From: an uncultured Hyphomicrobiales bacterium
Lineage (GTDB): Bacteria; Pseudomonadota; Alphaproteobacteria; Rhizobiales; Beijerinckiaceae
Length of the DNA stretch: 64,000 bases
Assembly (NCBI GenBank): GCA_903847605.1
Contig: CAINED010000039.1
Span: 56,369-120,368 of the forward strand
Direction: 5' to 3'
Positions 18,317-28,013 of the stretch are shown here, in pieces. Within the stretch, counting starts at the first letter, position 1. The number at the start of each line of letters is the position of its first letter. Under the pieces are notes generated by a model. That model made no database searches. It saw only the letters and a list, made by a program, of their open reading frames with translations, and was not told the DNA's origin. The position numbers and the translations under genes were made by a program.

Positions 18317-19822
18317 ATGCACATTATTCGAATCGTTAATAAATGGCTTCTGGCGCTTGCGATGCTTGCCCTATGCGGAGGGCTCGCTGTCTCTGCGCCG
18401 CGCAAGGTGACCTTCGTTCTCGCCAGCGACATCTACAAGATGTCGGAGCAAAACGGGCGCGGCGGCTATGCGCGCCTCGCGGGCGCGATCAATGCGGAGC
18501 GCGCACGCGGCGGAAAGGTGATCGTGGTTCACGCCGGCGATGCACTCTCGCCATGCCTGATGTGCAGTTTCGATCAGGGCGAACATGTCATCGACCTGAT
18601 GAACCGCATTGGCTTCGATGTCTTCGTGCCCGGCAATCACGAATATGATTTCGGCAAGCAGGTCTATCTGAAGCGCATGAGCGAAGCGAAGTTCCCGATC
18701 TTCGCCGCTAATCTGCGCGGGCCGGATGGCAAGCCGCTGCCGGGACATCGCGATAGCGAGATCATCGATGTCGAAGGCGTCAAGATCGGAATCGTCGGGC
18801 TGACTGCGGAAGATTCGCCGGAGAAATCCAATCCGGGCGATCTGAAAATCGCCCGTGTGCGCGCGACGCTGGAAGAACGGGCCAAATCGTTGCGCGAACA
18901 AGGCGCGGAATTCATCGTTGGCGTCGTCCACGCCGAACGCCATATCGATACCGAGATTTTCGATCACGGGATCGTCGATGTTCTGCTCAGCGGCGACGAT
19001 CACGACATACGCTTCATCTACAATCGCAAGTCCGTCTTTGTCGAAGGCGGGGAAGACGCGCTTTACGTTCTTGCGCTAGACATCACTTTCGAGGAGCGGC
19101 GCGAAGCCGGCGCGCGACTCGAATGGTCGCCGCAATTTCGCATCATCGATACGGCCGATGTGACGCCCGACGCCGCCATTGCCGAGCGCGTGCGCTTTTA
19201 CGAAGAACAGTTGAGCCGCGAACTCGACGTCGAACTCGGCACGCTGAAAGCGCCGCTCGACAGCCGCAGCGCTGTGGTCCGCGGCGGCGAAGCCGGCTGG
19301 GGCAATCTGATCACTGACGCCGTTCGCTCCGTCACGGGCGCCGATCTCGCGATCATGAACGGCGGTGGCATTCGCGGCGGACGTCGATACGAAGCCGGCT
19401 ACAAGCTGACGCGGCGAAACGTGCTCTCGGAGCTTCCTTTCGGCAACAAGACGCTCGTCTTCCGTCTGACCGGCGAAGACATATTGAAAACGCTCGAACA
19501 CGGTTACGCCGCCTATCCACGGCCAGCCGGGCCTTTTCTGCAGGTATCAGGCGCGAACATCGTGCTCGATCCCGCACGCAAGGAAGGCAATCGCGTCGTC
19601 AGCGTTCTCATCGGCGGCCAACCACTGGAACGAAATAAATACTACGCCGTCGCAGCGAGCGACTTCTTCCTGCGCGGCGGCGACGGATTTACTGCATTCA
19701 CCCAATCGGCGCTGCGCACGCGCGTCGAGGATGCGCAACTCATCGCCAACGATGTGATGGTCTACGCACGCAAGCTCGGCGCGATCGAAGCCAGACCTGA
19801 GGGACGCGTCACATCGCGATAA
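18317..19822 (+). CDS. Secreted 5'-nucleotidase / metallophosphatase (UshA-like)
   Basis: About 501 residues with a signal peptide (WLLALAMLALCGGLAVSA). The N-terminal metallophosphatase domain carries VVHAGDALSP and VPGNHEYDFG, with later HAERHIDTEIF and SGDDHD metal ligands. The C-terminal 5'-nucleotidase domain has MNGGGIRGG, LPFGNKTLV and AASDFFLRGGDGF. UshA-type enzymes hydrolyse nucleotides and nucleotide sugars in the periplasm for salvage. The first metal motif reads ASDIYKM rather than the usual D-x-H, so metal site 1 is altered or the substrate differs. The start at 18317 has a GGGA site. Confidence 0.85.
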   Translation: MHIIRIVNKWLLALAMLALCGGLAVSAPRKVTFVLASDIYKMSEQNGRGGYARLAGAINAERARGGKVIVVHAGDALSPCLMCSFDQGEHVIDLMNRIGFDVFVPGNHEYDFGKQVYLKRMSEAKFPIFAANLRGPDGKPLPGHRDSEIIDVEGVKIGIVGLTAEDSPEKSNPGDLKIARVRATLEERAKSLREQGAEFIVGVVHAERHIDTEIFDHGIVDVLLSGDDHDIRFIYNRKSVFVEGGEDALYVLALDITFEERREAGARLEWSPQFRIIDTADVTPDAAIAERVRFYEEQLSRELDVELGTLKAPLDSRSAVVRGGEAGWGNLITDAVRSVTGADLAIMNGGGIRGGRRYEAGYKLTRRNVLSELPFGNKTLVFRLTGEDILKTLEHGYAAYPRPAGPFLQVSGANIVLDPARKEGNRVVSVLIGGQPLERNKYYAVAASDFFLRGGDGFTAFTQSALRTRVEDAQLIANDVMVYARKLGAIEARPEGRVTSR

Positions 19823-19832
19823 TGCGTCATGC

Positions 19833-20192
19833 TCACTCGTTCGCAGGCGCGATTCGATAGGTCGCGTTGACGCTGACCTGCAATCCGCGAAGACCGTTGC
19901 CGCGATCCTGAACGTAGGAATTGACGTTGATATTCATCAGGCGGCATTCGCCCTTGAACACTTTCGAAATGACCTCGCATTCGCGGCTGGCGACCTCGTA
20001 GAGCGCCTGACGCGCTGTTTCGGACGCCTTGGCCTCCTCCTGCAATGTCATGGGCGAGGACACCGGCAACATCGTCTGAAAGCTCGACGTGACTTGCAGC
20101 CCCTCGTTGGCGCTGCGCGGCACGCGCTGCGCCGCAGCCGGAAGTGTCGCCGCAACAAGAATAATTCCGGCGCAGACAATTTCGATCTTCAT
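19833..20192 (-). CDS. Small secreted protein, SIMPL-like C-terminal part
   Basis: 119 residues with a clear signal peptide ending at AAA (ILVAATLPAAA). The remainder (ASETARQALYEVASRECEVI, KGECRLMNINVNSYVQD, LQVSVNATYRI) has the helix-plus-strand pattern of short periplasmic proteins resembling half of a SIMPL/DUF541 domain. Two cysteines (REC, GEC) could form a disulfide. GGAG lies 8 bases before the ATG. The SIMPL relation is by eye only; function is unknown. Confidence 0.7.
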   Translation of the reverse strand: MKIEIVCAGIILVAATLPAAAQRVPRSANEGLQVTSSFQTMLPVSSPMTLQEEAKASETARQALYEVASRECEVISKVFKGECRLMNINVNSYVQDRGNGLRGLQVSVNATYRIAPANE

Positions 20193-20319
20193 GCTTCAAT
20201 CTCCAAGGCAGCCGCGTTGGAAGATTCGTTCCGAATTCTGGCCAAGCCTTGAAGAAAATGTGTCGAATTTTCCGCTTCGCGTATGGGGCTTCGGTGCGGT
20301 TAACGCCGGATGCGCCCGA

Positions 20320-21336
20320 TCACATGTCCAGCAGCTTTTTCATCCGCTCGACGACGTGCGGAGGCGTCGAGATGGCGCGAACCACGAGCTTCTGCATCTC
20401 CTCGCCGACGATGGGATCGAGTTCGATATCGAGCCTCTTCGCTTCGGCCATGAATTCCGGGTCTTTCAGCATGGCGCGATAGGCCGCGATGAGCGCCGCC
20501 AGCCGCTCGGGCGGTACGCCCGGTGTCGCGGCAAGCGGGCGGCCCATTTCAGAGCCGATCGCCATCAGTTCGAAGATGCGCTTGTCGTCTTCGGTTTTGG
20601 CAAGGTCGATAAGGAGCGGCGGCCCTTGCAAATCCGCGGGTTTCGACAGCGCCTGCTGAACCAGAATGACGACCTTGCCATCGCGCAACCAGTCGGGCTT
20701 GGTGGTCTTCCAGCTCGACCAGGTATTGTAGCGGCCCTGCACTTCGCCGCGCTCCATCGCCAGATTGATCTGGCTGCCGCCGGGATAGCCAGGAACGATG
20801 TTGATCTTCCCACCGAGCAGTTTGTTCACCAGCGTCGGCACCATGAAGCTCGGCGAAGAACGCCCGCTCGCGCCTGTCGTGAATTCCATCGTTAAAAGAT
20901 CTTCGAACTTTTTCACGGGCGCCGTGTGCCAGGCGGCAATATTTTCCTTGGTCGAGGCGATCGTGCCGATCCAGTTGAACTGCGCCGCATCGAATTTGAT
21001 CGCCTTGTCGCCGAAGGCCTGAAACAGCGCGATCGTGCCGACCATGATGCCGAGCGCCGTGCCGTCGCGCGGCGCGACATTGTAGAGAAAGTTGGCGGCA
21101 GTCATGCCGCCGCCACCAGTCATGGTCTGGTGAACGACGTTCGGCTGCCCGGGAATATGCTTGCCGATGTAACGGCTGACGAGGCGTCCGTGGACATCGT
21201 ATTCGCCGCCGGCCGCCGCCCAGTTCACGATGCGCACGGTCTTGCCCGTATAGAAATCAGAGACAGCATCGGCGGTCGCGGAACCGGCCGTCAGCAAAAG
21301 CGACGCGACAGCGGTGCAGCAGAATGTCCGGATCAT
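20320..21336 (-). CDS. Tripartite tricarboxylate transporter-type substrate-binding protein (FY-GK subfamily)
   Basis: 338 residues. The signal peptide ends near GSATA and the mature chain starts DAVSDFYTGKTVRIVNWAAA. TGGGGMTAANFLYNVAPRDG and AMERGEVQGRYNTWSSWK match the SBPs at 15398 and 30129. It is presumed periplasmic with an organic acid ligand. It stands alone: no permease or enzyme gene is co-directional nearby. The start has a GGGAGGAAA ribosome site. Confidence 0.9.
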   Translation of the reverse strand: MIRTFCCTAVASLLLTAGSATADAVSDFYTGKTVRIVNWAAAGGEYDVHGRLVSRYIGKHIPGQPNVVHQTMTGGGGMTAANFLYNVAPRDGTALGIMVGTIALFQAFGDKAIKFDAAQFNWIGTIASTKENIAAWHTAPVKKFEDLLTMEFTTGASGRSSPSFMVPTLVNKLLGGKINIVPGYPGGSQINLAMERGEVQGRYNTWSSWKTTKPDWLRDGKVVILVQQALSKPADLQGPPLLIDLAKTEDDKRIFELMAIGSEMGRPLAATPGVPPERLAALIAAYRAMLKDPEFMAEAKRLDIELDPIVGEEMQKLVVRAISTPPHVVERMKKLLDM

Positions 21337-21399
21337 TTCGTTTCCTCCCGGCGCCAGTTTAGCCGCCGGCGCGCCGATGGCAACGACATCAAGCGGAAG

Positions 21400-23172
21400 T
21401 TAATTGCGGATGTGGAGGTCCCAGCACTGCGTCAGGCGATGCACGCGGGCATCCTCGAGCACAGGCGCAAATGTCTTCTGCAAGCTGAGCCGCACGGGCG
21501 TCGTGGGACAGCGCGGTACGAGCAGGGCGTCGGCCGTTTTGGCAGCCGCCAGCCTCTCTCCTACGAGCGGCGGCACGGTGCGTTCCGCAGCCATGCCGAC
21601 GGAAATCAGGCGCACGGGCGTGCGGCGCAGCAACGGCGTGAAGACGTCGACGAAGTCGAGAACGATCAGGCGTTCGAATTTTCGCTGCTGTTCACGCTCG
21701 TGAGCCTGCAAGGCGAGCACGGCCTCATCAACCCCGATCAACCACGACAACTGATAGTCGATCTCCGAATAGAGCAGATAGGAGGACTGATGCCCGGCTT
21801 CGGCCAGTCCGCGATAATGCCATCGCGTGTCGGCAAAGTGGCCAACCAGAATATTGCCCCGCTCGAGCAATTCGGGCTTTGCCTCGACGCGCCCGTAGCT
21901 GCCGAGCGCCGGCGCTTTCAACTCGTCGTAAAAAATGGACGCCATCGTGATGCGTGCGGCGCGATGGAGCATCGGCATGGCCATCGGCAGCGCCGCGAGT
22001 GCGATCAGCAACAAGACGGCTGTTCGTCTGTCGCGCTGACGGGGGAACCAGAGGGCAAACAGATGGGCAAGGAAGGGCCAGACGAAAATGAAGGCCAGAC
22101 TGCCGGTGTTCTGCGTTTCGAAGAATATGCCTGTGAGAACCAGCGCGACAATCCAGGGCGCGGGATGGTCGAAGATGGCGGCCAGGCGATTGGCGGGGCG
22201 AATACCAGCGCGCGAGGAAAGCAGGAAAGCGAGACGCTTGCGATCGGTCCACAGCAAGAGCCCTGCCAGCAGCGCGAGAAATGAGAGTATATCGAGATAC
22301 ATCACAACCGGGCTGCGCAAGCGCTCGATCAACCCGCCCGCATTCATGCGGACGAGGATGCCGACATCTCGCAAATAGGTGCTCACCATGCCCGTTGGAA
22401 TTTCGACGAGTGCGCATAGTGCAACGAATACCGCAGCGGCCTGAATGCCGTGCCGCCATTCAAGACGGCCAGAGAGCAGCGCCATGGCGATGACCGGTAT
22501 CGCCGCCAATGCGCCCGTGATCTTCACGAAGAACAGGGCGCTGAACGTGACGCCGACGATCAGCGCGAGTTTCCGGCCGGACGGCACGAAGAAAAATGCC
22601 GTCACCAGCACATAAAGCAAGAGACAAACGTGGCGATTATAAATGCCGAAGCCGTCAACGCCGGCAAGCGGATAGACTTCCTTGCTGTTGATCGGGACCA
22701 GGGAAAAGAAAACAAAGGGCAGTACGATGGCGAGAGCGAGATACCGTCCTTGCTTCTCGAGATCGGCAGCCATAGCCGCCATCAATGGCAATGTGACGAT
22801 CAGGAGCGACCATTGCGCCACAAGCAATTGCTGCCCGTTCGGAAACAACTTTTCGATAACAGCATAAAAATAATAGCCAAGCGCGCCTGCTGGCGCGAAG
22901 AAATCGACATGCGGCAATTGTCCGTTGGCGATACGCCAGGCAGCATCTGGATAGAGAAAGGTATCCCAATAATATCCGCCAATGGCGAGCTTGACGGGAA
23001 GCATAAGCAAAAGAATGCAAAGCGCAGCCGCCGCTGCAAGCCAGGTGTTTATGGAAAAAAGTGCTCGGCCAAGCGCGGCAAGCCGATCTGCACGACGCAG
23101 CGGCGCACGCGCGGACAAAGCCTCGCGCGCTAAAGAAAAGTCTGCATTAGATGATATTTCGTTGCCCGCCAT
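21400..23172 (-). CDS. Large polytopic membrane protein, possibly GT-C glycosyltransferase-like
   Basis: About 590 residues with ten or more predicted helices and a first periplasmic loop GGYYWDTFLYPDAAWRIANG, followed by HVDFFAPAGALGYYF. An Asp-containing first loop after helix 1 and a soluble C-terminal domain of about 170 residues are reminiscent of GT-C enzymes (ArnT/PMT), which use polyprenyl-phosphate sugars. I cannot confirm this. The ATG at 23172 (MAGNEISSNAD) is preferred over the frame start at 23253, although neither has a strong ribosome site. The next upstream gene in the same direction is a serine hydrolase 99 bases away. Confidence 0.65.
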   Translation of the reverse strand: MAGNEISSNADFSLAREALSARAPLRRADRLAALGRALFSINTWLAAAAALCILLLMLPVKLAIGGYYWDTFLYPDAAWRIANGQLPHVDFFAPAGALGYYFYAVIEKLFPNGQQLLVAQWSLLIVTLPLMAAMAADLEKQGRYLALAIVLPFVFFSLVPINSKEVYPLAGVDGFGIYNRHVCLLLYVLVTAFFFVPSGRKLALIVGVTFSALFFVKITGALAAIPVIAMALLSGRLEWRHGIQAAAVFVALCALVEIPTGMVSTYLRDVGILVRMNAGGLIERLRSPVVMYLDILSFLALLAGLLLWTDRKRLAFLLSSRAGIRPANRLAAIFDHPAPWIVALVLTGIFFETQNTGSLAFIFVWPFLAHLFALWFPRQRDRRTAVLLLIALAALPMAMPMLHRAARITMASIFYDELKAPALGSYGRVEAKPELLERGNILVGHFADTRWHYRGLAEAGHQSSYLLYSEIDYQLSWLIGVDEAVLALQAHEREQQRKFERLIVLDFVDVFTPLLRRTPVRLISVGMAAERTVPPLVGERLAAAKTADALLVPRCPTTPVRLSLQKTFAPVLEDARVHRLTQCWDLHIRN

Positions 23173-23271
23173 GAACTTAGCATGCACGCACAATGCATTT
23201 GGCGGAAGCGTTTCCCTAACAAATGGTAAATCAGAGAGACAAACCCTCGGCAAAATGTACGCCGTTAACTT

Positions 23272-23823
23272 TCAAAGCTTCGCAAGGAATGTGGCCAGAC
23301 GCATGAGGCCTTCAGGCCAGGGCCCGTGCCCGGATTCCGCATTGATGTGGCCGACTTCGCCCGCATCGATGAATTGCGAGCCCCAATCGTAAGAGAGTTC
23401 TTCGCTCGCCGCGTAGTCCGCGAAAAGATCGTTGCGGCTGGCGATCAGAAGCGAAGGGAAAGGCAGCGGCGCGCGTGGAAACGGCGCGAAGGCCGGGTCC
23501 ACGCCTTCGACTGCGGAAAGGTTAACCTCCGAGGGCGGAGCGACCAGAAAAGCCCCGCGCACTTTGTCCGACCCGAAGCCAGCCGCAGCGTGCGCAATTG
23601 CTGGCACGCCAAGTGAGTGGCCGATGAGGATCACAGGACGCGTACTCGCCTTCACCGCATCGGCAATCGCGCGCGCCCAGTCGCTAACCAACGGCCTTTC
23701 CCAGTCGCGCTGTTCGACGCGACGGCCCGTCGAGAGGCGCGCCTGCCAGCGCGTCTGCCAATGGTCCGGTCCGGAATTGCCGAGACCAGGCACAAAAAGA
23801 AGGTCCGCGTCCGCAGCGCGCAT
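23272..23823 (-). CDS. RBBP9/YdeN family alpha/beta hydrolase
   Basis: 183 residues, the usual size. LLFVPGLGNSGPDHWQTRW is the typical first strand and oxyanion region; GHSLG carries the nucleophile Ser. SRNDLFADY supplies the Asp and VGHINAESG the catalytic His. Members are small cytoplasmic serine hydrolases with mostly unknown substrates. AGGA lies 7 bases before the ATG. The iron ABC transporter operon ends 20 bases upstream, so the gene may be read through from it. Confidence 0.88.
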   Translation of the reverse strand: MRAADADLLFVPGLGNSGPDHWQTRWQARLSTGRRVEQRDWERPLVSDWARAIADAVKASTRPVILIGHSLGVPAIAHAAAGFGSDKVRGAFLVAPPSEVNLSAVEGVDPAFAPFPRAPLPFPSLLIASRNDLFADYAASEELSYDWGSQFIDAGEVGHINAESGHGPWPEGLMRLATFLAKL

Positions 23824-23843
23824 CGGTTCTTCCTGTCAGTGAG

Positions 23844-24959
23844 TTATGACGCGGACGTATTCACGTTTCTTGGAAATGCAAGAACGCCGGCCGGATCGAT
23901 CTTGATGCCGGTGCGCTCGCCGGGCGCGACCGCATAGCCTGCCGGCATACGCGCGTGCAAAGGCTTCGTCAGTCCGTCCGCTGCGATGGTCACCGCATCG
24001 GCGTCGCCGAGAAAACGTCGGCTGAGTATTGTCCCGCTGAACGGATCAACGCCTGCGATGACCAGAGTTATCGCATGTGGACGGATGCAGACGATACACG
24101 GACCGTCGGGCACGGGATTGGACAGGACGAAGCGGCCGGCGGCGCAGGAAACGACGTTGCCGCTCGCCTCGCCGTCGATCTCGTTGAGGTCGCAAAAATA
24201 ACGCGCGACGAAGAGCGAGTTCGGACGCCTGTACAGTTCCTCGGCAGTTCCCGTCTGCACGATACGGCCCGAGCGCATCAAGGCTATGCGATCGGCGATC
24301 GTCATGGCCTCGGCGGGGTCGTGCGTCACGACCAGCGAGGTTGAGCCGTTGTCGCGCAACAGCGTCATCGTGTCTTCGCGGATCGCTTCACGCGTGCGCT
24401 GGTCTAAATTGGAGAACGGCTCGTCCATCAGGATGATGCCGGGCTGGGGCGCCAGCGCGCGAGCCAGCGCCACGCGCTGCTGCTCGCCGCCCGAAAGCAT
24501 ATGCGGATAGTCCTGCGCATAGGCGGCGAGCCCGACCCGTTCGAGCGCCTGCCGGGCGATCCTGCGCGCGTCCGCGGACGGTTTGTGGCTCAATCCGAAG
24601 GCGACGTTGTCGATGATCGTCAGATGCGGGAAGAGCGCATAGTCTTGGAACATCAGGCCGACGCCACGCGCTTCGGGCGGCACGAAACCGCCGGGACCAG
24701 TGACCTGCTTTCCGGCAAGGACCACGCGGCCCTTGTCCGGCCGCTCAAGCCCGGCCGCGACGCGCAGCATCGTCGTCTTGCCACAACCGGAATGGCCGAG
24801 AAGACAGACGGTCTCTCCCGAAGCGACCGACAAGGACACGTCGTCCAGCACGACCGAACCTCCGATCGACTGGCGCACATGCTCGATTTCTAGGGATGCT
24901 GGCTGGGTCACAATTTCAGGAATGGCTCTCGGGAACGGCAGACTTGACGCGCCGGCCAA
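23844..24959 (-). CDS. Iron(III)-type ABC transporter ATP-binding protein
   Basis: 371 residues from a TTG start. Walker A GHSGCGKTT, Q-loop FQDYALFPHLT, signature LSGGEQQRVALARAL, Walker B IILMDEPFSNLD and switch VVTHDP are complete. A C-terminal regulatory domain of about 120 residues follows, as in FbpC-type subunits. It powers uptake with the permease that ends 18 bases upstream and the binding protein beyond it. No ATG precedes the ABC domain, so the TTG at 24959 or a GTG about 16 codons in is the start. Confidence 0.9.
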   Translation of the reverse strand: MAGASSLPFPRAIPEIVTQPASLEIEHVRQSIGGSVVLDDVSLSVASGETVCLLGHSGCGKTTMLRVAAGLERPDKGRVVLAGKQVTGPGGFVPPEARGVGLMFQDYALFPHLTIIDNVAFGLSHKPSADARRIARQALERVGLAAYAQDYPHMLSGGEQQRVALARALAPQPGIILMDEPFSNLDQRTREAIREDTMTLLRDNGSTSLVVTHDPAEAMTIADRIALMRSGRIVQTGTAEELYRRPNSLFVARYFCDLNEIDGEASGNVVSCAAGRFVLSNPVPDGPCIVCIRPHAITLVIAGVDPFSGTILSRRFLGDADAVTIAADGLTKPLHARMPAGYAVAPGERTGIKIDPAGVLAFPRNVNTSAS

Positions 24960-24977
24960 GCCAGCCGGCCCCTTTTG

Positions 24978-26756
24978 TCATCTTTCGCTGCTTTGGGGAA
25001 TATCGTGCGGCGCCTGCGCGGCAAGGATGTCCTGCGCCATCTGGGCGGAGCGCGCACCGGGCTGGCGCGCATCGTAGGCGAGCGCCGGACGGCGGCTCAG
25101 CTTGGCAAGCAGTATCACGGGGATCAGGCCGACCAGCACGATACAAAGCGCAGCGATCGCGCCATCCTCGTAGGTGCCGCGCGCGGCCTCGCCATAGAGG
25201 TGCGTCGAAAGGGTCTCGAAGTTCAGTGGGCGCAAGAGAAGGGTCGCCGGCAGTTCCTTCATGCAATCGACGAAGACCAGAAGCGCCGCTGCCCCCAGCG
25301 CGGGCCGCAGCAGCGGCAGATGCACGCGGCGCATCACGCCGCCCGCAGTCTCGCCGAGCGTCCGCGCGGCGTGATCGAGCGAGGGCGATAGTTTCGCCAT
25401 GCCGGATTCGATGCCGCCAGCGGATATCGCCAGGAAGCGGGCGACATAGGCGTAGATCAGCGCGGCGCTGGTGCCGGTCAGCAGGAGGCCGCTGGAAATG
25501 CCGGCGTAGCCCAGAAACGTCGCCAGCGCGTTATCGAGCGCGGCGAGCGGGGCGAGCAAGCCGATGGCGAGCACGGTGCCCGGCACGGCGTAGCCCAGAG
25601 ATGCGATGCGCAGGCTCGCCTCCGCTAGTGGCGCACGCGAGAGACGCGCCGCATAGGCGACGACGAGGCCGAGCGCCAGCGCCAACGTCGTGGCGATGGC
25701 GGCAACGGTCATCGTATTCACGATCTCGCGGCCGATCTCCGGCGATATGCCGGCAAAGCCAATGCGGCGGATCGCCTGATCGGTCAGATAGATCGCGGGC
25801 AGCAGAAAGCCGAAGAGAACCGGCAGGCTGGCGAGAACGATGGCGACGCCGGCGCGCCATCCTTCAAGACGGCGTGGCGCGGCGCGGCGCGAGCGTTGCG
25901 CCATCGAGACATAGCGTTGATTCCTGCGCGCCCAGCGCTCGACAAGTATCAACGAGACGATGATGAGCAGCATGAACAGGGCGATCTGCGCCGCGCCCGG
26001 CAGGTTCGAGCGGTTCACCCATGTCGCGTAGATCGAGACCGACATGGTCTGCACGCCCAGAAATTCCGAGGCGCCGATATCGTTGAGGGCTTCCAGCAAG
26101 GCGAGCGCTGTGCCGACGGCAATGGCTGGACGGGCGAGCGGCAGCGCGACTTGCAGGAACACGCGGCGGCGGCTCGCGCCCAGCGTGCGTGCAACTTCGA
26201 GGATCGAACCCGCCTGCATCAGGAACATCGCGCGCGTGGATATATATACATAGGGATAGAGCACGATGCCCAGAAGGAAGATGCAGCCCGCCATCGAGCG
26301 CACTTCCGGAAACCAGAGGCCACGCGGACTGGAAATACCCAACAGTCCACGCAACGCCGTTTGCACGGGGCCGACGGGGTGCAGGATATCGAGATAGGCA
26401 AAGGCGACGATGTAGGTCGGCACCGCCAGCGGCAGCAACAAGGCCCATTCGAAAATGCGCCGGCCCGGAAATTCGTAAGCCGTGAGCAGCCATGCGAGAC
26501 CGGTGCCGATGGTCATCACGAGCACGCCGACGCCGGCGAGAAGGATCATCGTGTCCGCGACAGTCTGCGGAAACACATAGGCGATGAGATGCGGCCAGAG
26601 ATCGCCCGAGCCGCGCATGGCGATAGCGATCAGGCTGACGACGGGCGCAGCGACGAGCGCGGCGATCACTACCGCGCCCGCAAGCCACGACCGTGCGCCG
26701 CTTTGTGTGCTCGCGGCGGACGTCCGCTCGGTTCTGATGACTGGTGCCTCGCTCAT
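24978..26756 (-). CDS. Iron(III)-type ABC transporter permease, fused double-domain
   Basis: 592 residues with about 12 helices, made of two consecutive binding-protein-dependent permease domains as in FbpB/SfuB. EAA-type loops are visible in each half (EVARTLGASRRRVFLQVALP near residue 190 and HAARTLGETAGGVMRRVHLP in the second half). It forms the inner-membrane channel for the ferric-binding protein encoded just upstream. The gene order binding protein, permease, ATPase on one strand indicates one operon. Confidence 0.92.
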   Translation of the reverse strand: MSEAPVIRTERTSAASTQSGARSWLAGAVVIAALVAAPVVSLIAIAMRGSGDLWPHLIAYVFPQTVADTMILLAGVGVLVMTIGTGLAWLLTAYEFPGRRIFEWALLLPLAVPTYIVAFAYLDILHPVGPVQTALRGLLGISSPRGLWFPEVRSMAGCIFLLGIVLYPYVYISTRAMFLMQAGSILEVARTLGASRRRVFLQVALPLARPAIAVGTALALLEALNDIGASEFLGVQTMSVSIYATWVNRSNLPGAAQIALFMLLIIVSLILVERWARRNQRYVSMAQRSRRAAPRRLEGWRAGVAIVLASLPVLFGFLLPAIYLTDQAIRRIGFAGISPEIGREIVNTMTVAAIATTLALALGLVVAYAARLSRAPLAEASLRIASLGYAVPGTVLAIGLLAPLAALDNALATFLGYAGISSGLLLTGTSAALIYAYVARFLAISAGGIESGMAKLSPSLDHAARTLGETAGGVMRRVHLPLLRPALGAAALLVFVDCMKELPATLLLRPLNFETLSTHLYGEAARGTYEDGAIAALCIVLVGLIPVILLAKLSRRPALAYDARQPGARSAQMAQDILAAQAPHDIPQSSER

Positions 26757-26802
26757 GCCAGCAGGATTAGAGGAGAACGGGAAGCGTGGGAAGCGTTCCC
26801 CG

Positions 26803-27831
26803 TCACTTGTTGAAGGACACCTTGTCGACCAGTTCGCTCGCCTGCTTGATATGGGCAGCGCCCTGAACGACGGGCCGGGGATCGACCTTCAGCGTGCCGA
26901 GCGCCGCGATGATGGGGTCGATCTTGGTGCCTGCTTTCACGGGATATTCGTAGTCGCCCTTGGCGTAGATTTCCTGCGCCTCGTTGGACACCAGATATTC
27001 CATCAGCTTCACCGCATTGGCGCGGTTGGGCGCGTTCACGGCGATGGCGGCGCCCGAGACGTTCACATGCGTACCGCCGTTCTTGAAGGTCGGCATGACC
27101 ACATCGATGCCGTCGCCCCACTTTTTCTGCTCGGGGCCGCCAGCGCCCGAACGCATCAGGCCGACATAATAGGAATTGGCGACGCCGATCTCGCAGATGC
27201 CCCCGACGATATCGCGCGCGACGTCGCGGTCGCCGCCGCCGGGCGTACGCGCGAGATTGGCCTTGAGGCCACGCAGCCACGTCTCGGCGTCGGCTGCATT
27301 GTAATGGTCGATAAAGGCCGAGATGAGCGCGGTATTATAGGGATGTTGGCCCGAGCGGATGCACAGCTTTCCCTTCCATTTGGGATCGGCGAGGTCCTCG
27401 TAAGTGATGGACTTCAGGCCGAGCGATTTCGCGGCATAGACAAGGCGGGCGCGCAGAGAGAGCGCGTACCAGTGTCCGTTCGTATCGCGCAGGTTTTCAG
27501 GGATGGCCGCGTTCAGAAGTGGCGAGTCGAGCTTCTGCGTGACCTTCTGTTCGACGAGTTGCAGGAGATTGCCGATGTCGACAGTCATAAGCACGTCGGC
27601 CGGAGAGCGCGCGCCTTCCGCACGCACGCGCTCGGCGAGGCCATCCTTCACGAAAACCGTGTTGACACGGATGCCGCTCTGCTTGGTGAAGGCTTCGAGC
27701 AGCGGCTTGATGAGGCCCGGCTCACGTGTGGTGTAGAGGTTCACGTCGCCTTGCTGCGCGAGCGCTGGAGCCGCGAGCGGCAGGAACGCGGCGAGCGCGA
27801 AAGCGCGGGCAAAAACAGGCAAACTCGACAT
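26803..27831 (-). CDS. Ferric iron-binding periplasmic protein (FbpA/FutA-like)
   Basis: 342 residues with a signal peptide ending ALAQ. The mature chain begins VNLYTTREPGLIKPLLEAFT and contains the adjacent tyrosines of NSYYVG, which in FbpA/FutA proteins coordinate Fe(III). It delivers iron to the permease and ATPase that follow. A candidate Irr box lies 77-93 bases upstream of the ATG, consistent with iron control. The start has a GGGAAAAAG ribosome site. Confidence 0.9.
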   Translation of the reverse strand: MSSLPVFARAFALAAFLPLAAPALAQQGDVNLYTTREPGLIKPLLEAFTKQSGIRVNTVFVKDGLAERVRAEGARSPADVLMTVDIGNLLQLVEQKVTQKLDSPLLNAAIPENLRDTNGHWYALSLRARLVYAAKSLGLKSITYEDLADPKWKGKLCIRSGQHPYNTALISAFIDHYNAADAETWLRGLKANLARTPGGGDRDVARDIVGGICEIGVANSYYVGLMRSGAGGPEQKKWGDGIDVVMPTFKNGGTHVNVSGAAIAVNAPNRANAVKLMEYLVSNEAQEIYAKGDYEYPVKAGTKIDPIIAALGTLKVDPRPVVQGAAHIKQASELVDKVSFNK

Positions 27832-27907
27832 GGACTTTTTCCCGATCAGAAACCGATGGATCGCTTCCTAGTCGGGTTCGCCGAAGAAAATCAAGTAAAA
27901 ACAGTAC

Positions 27908-27924
27908 TTTATAATTCTTCTAAA
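27908..27924. promoter_or_regulatory. Candidate Irr (ICE) iron-control box
   Basis: Read on the minus strand the site is TTTAGAA-GAA-TTATAAA, a 7-3-7 palindrome with one mismatch. It agrees closely with TTTAGAA-N3-TTCTAAA, the Irr-binding element of rhizobia as I recall it. It lies in a strikingly AT-rich patch between the iron transporter operon (minus) and a small secreted-protein gene (plus). Confidence 0.6.
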
Positions 27925-28013
27925 TTCAGACTGTGCTCCGGACTGCGCCCGAGATTGACCATCGAAGCGTAGCCTTTCAAAAATGCCGCCACAATTTCAG
28001 AGAGGTCCACGCG

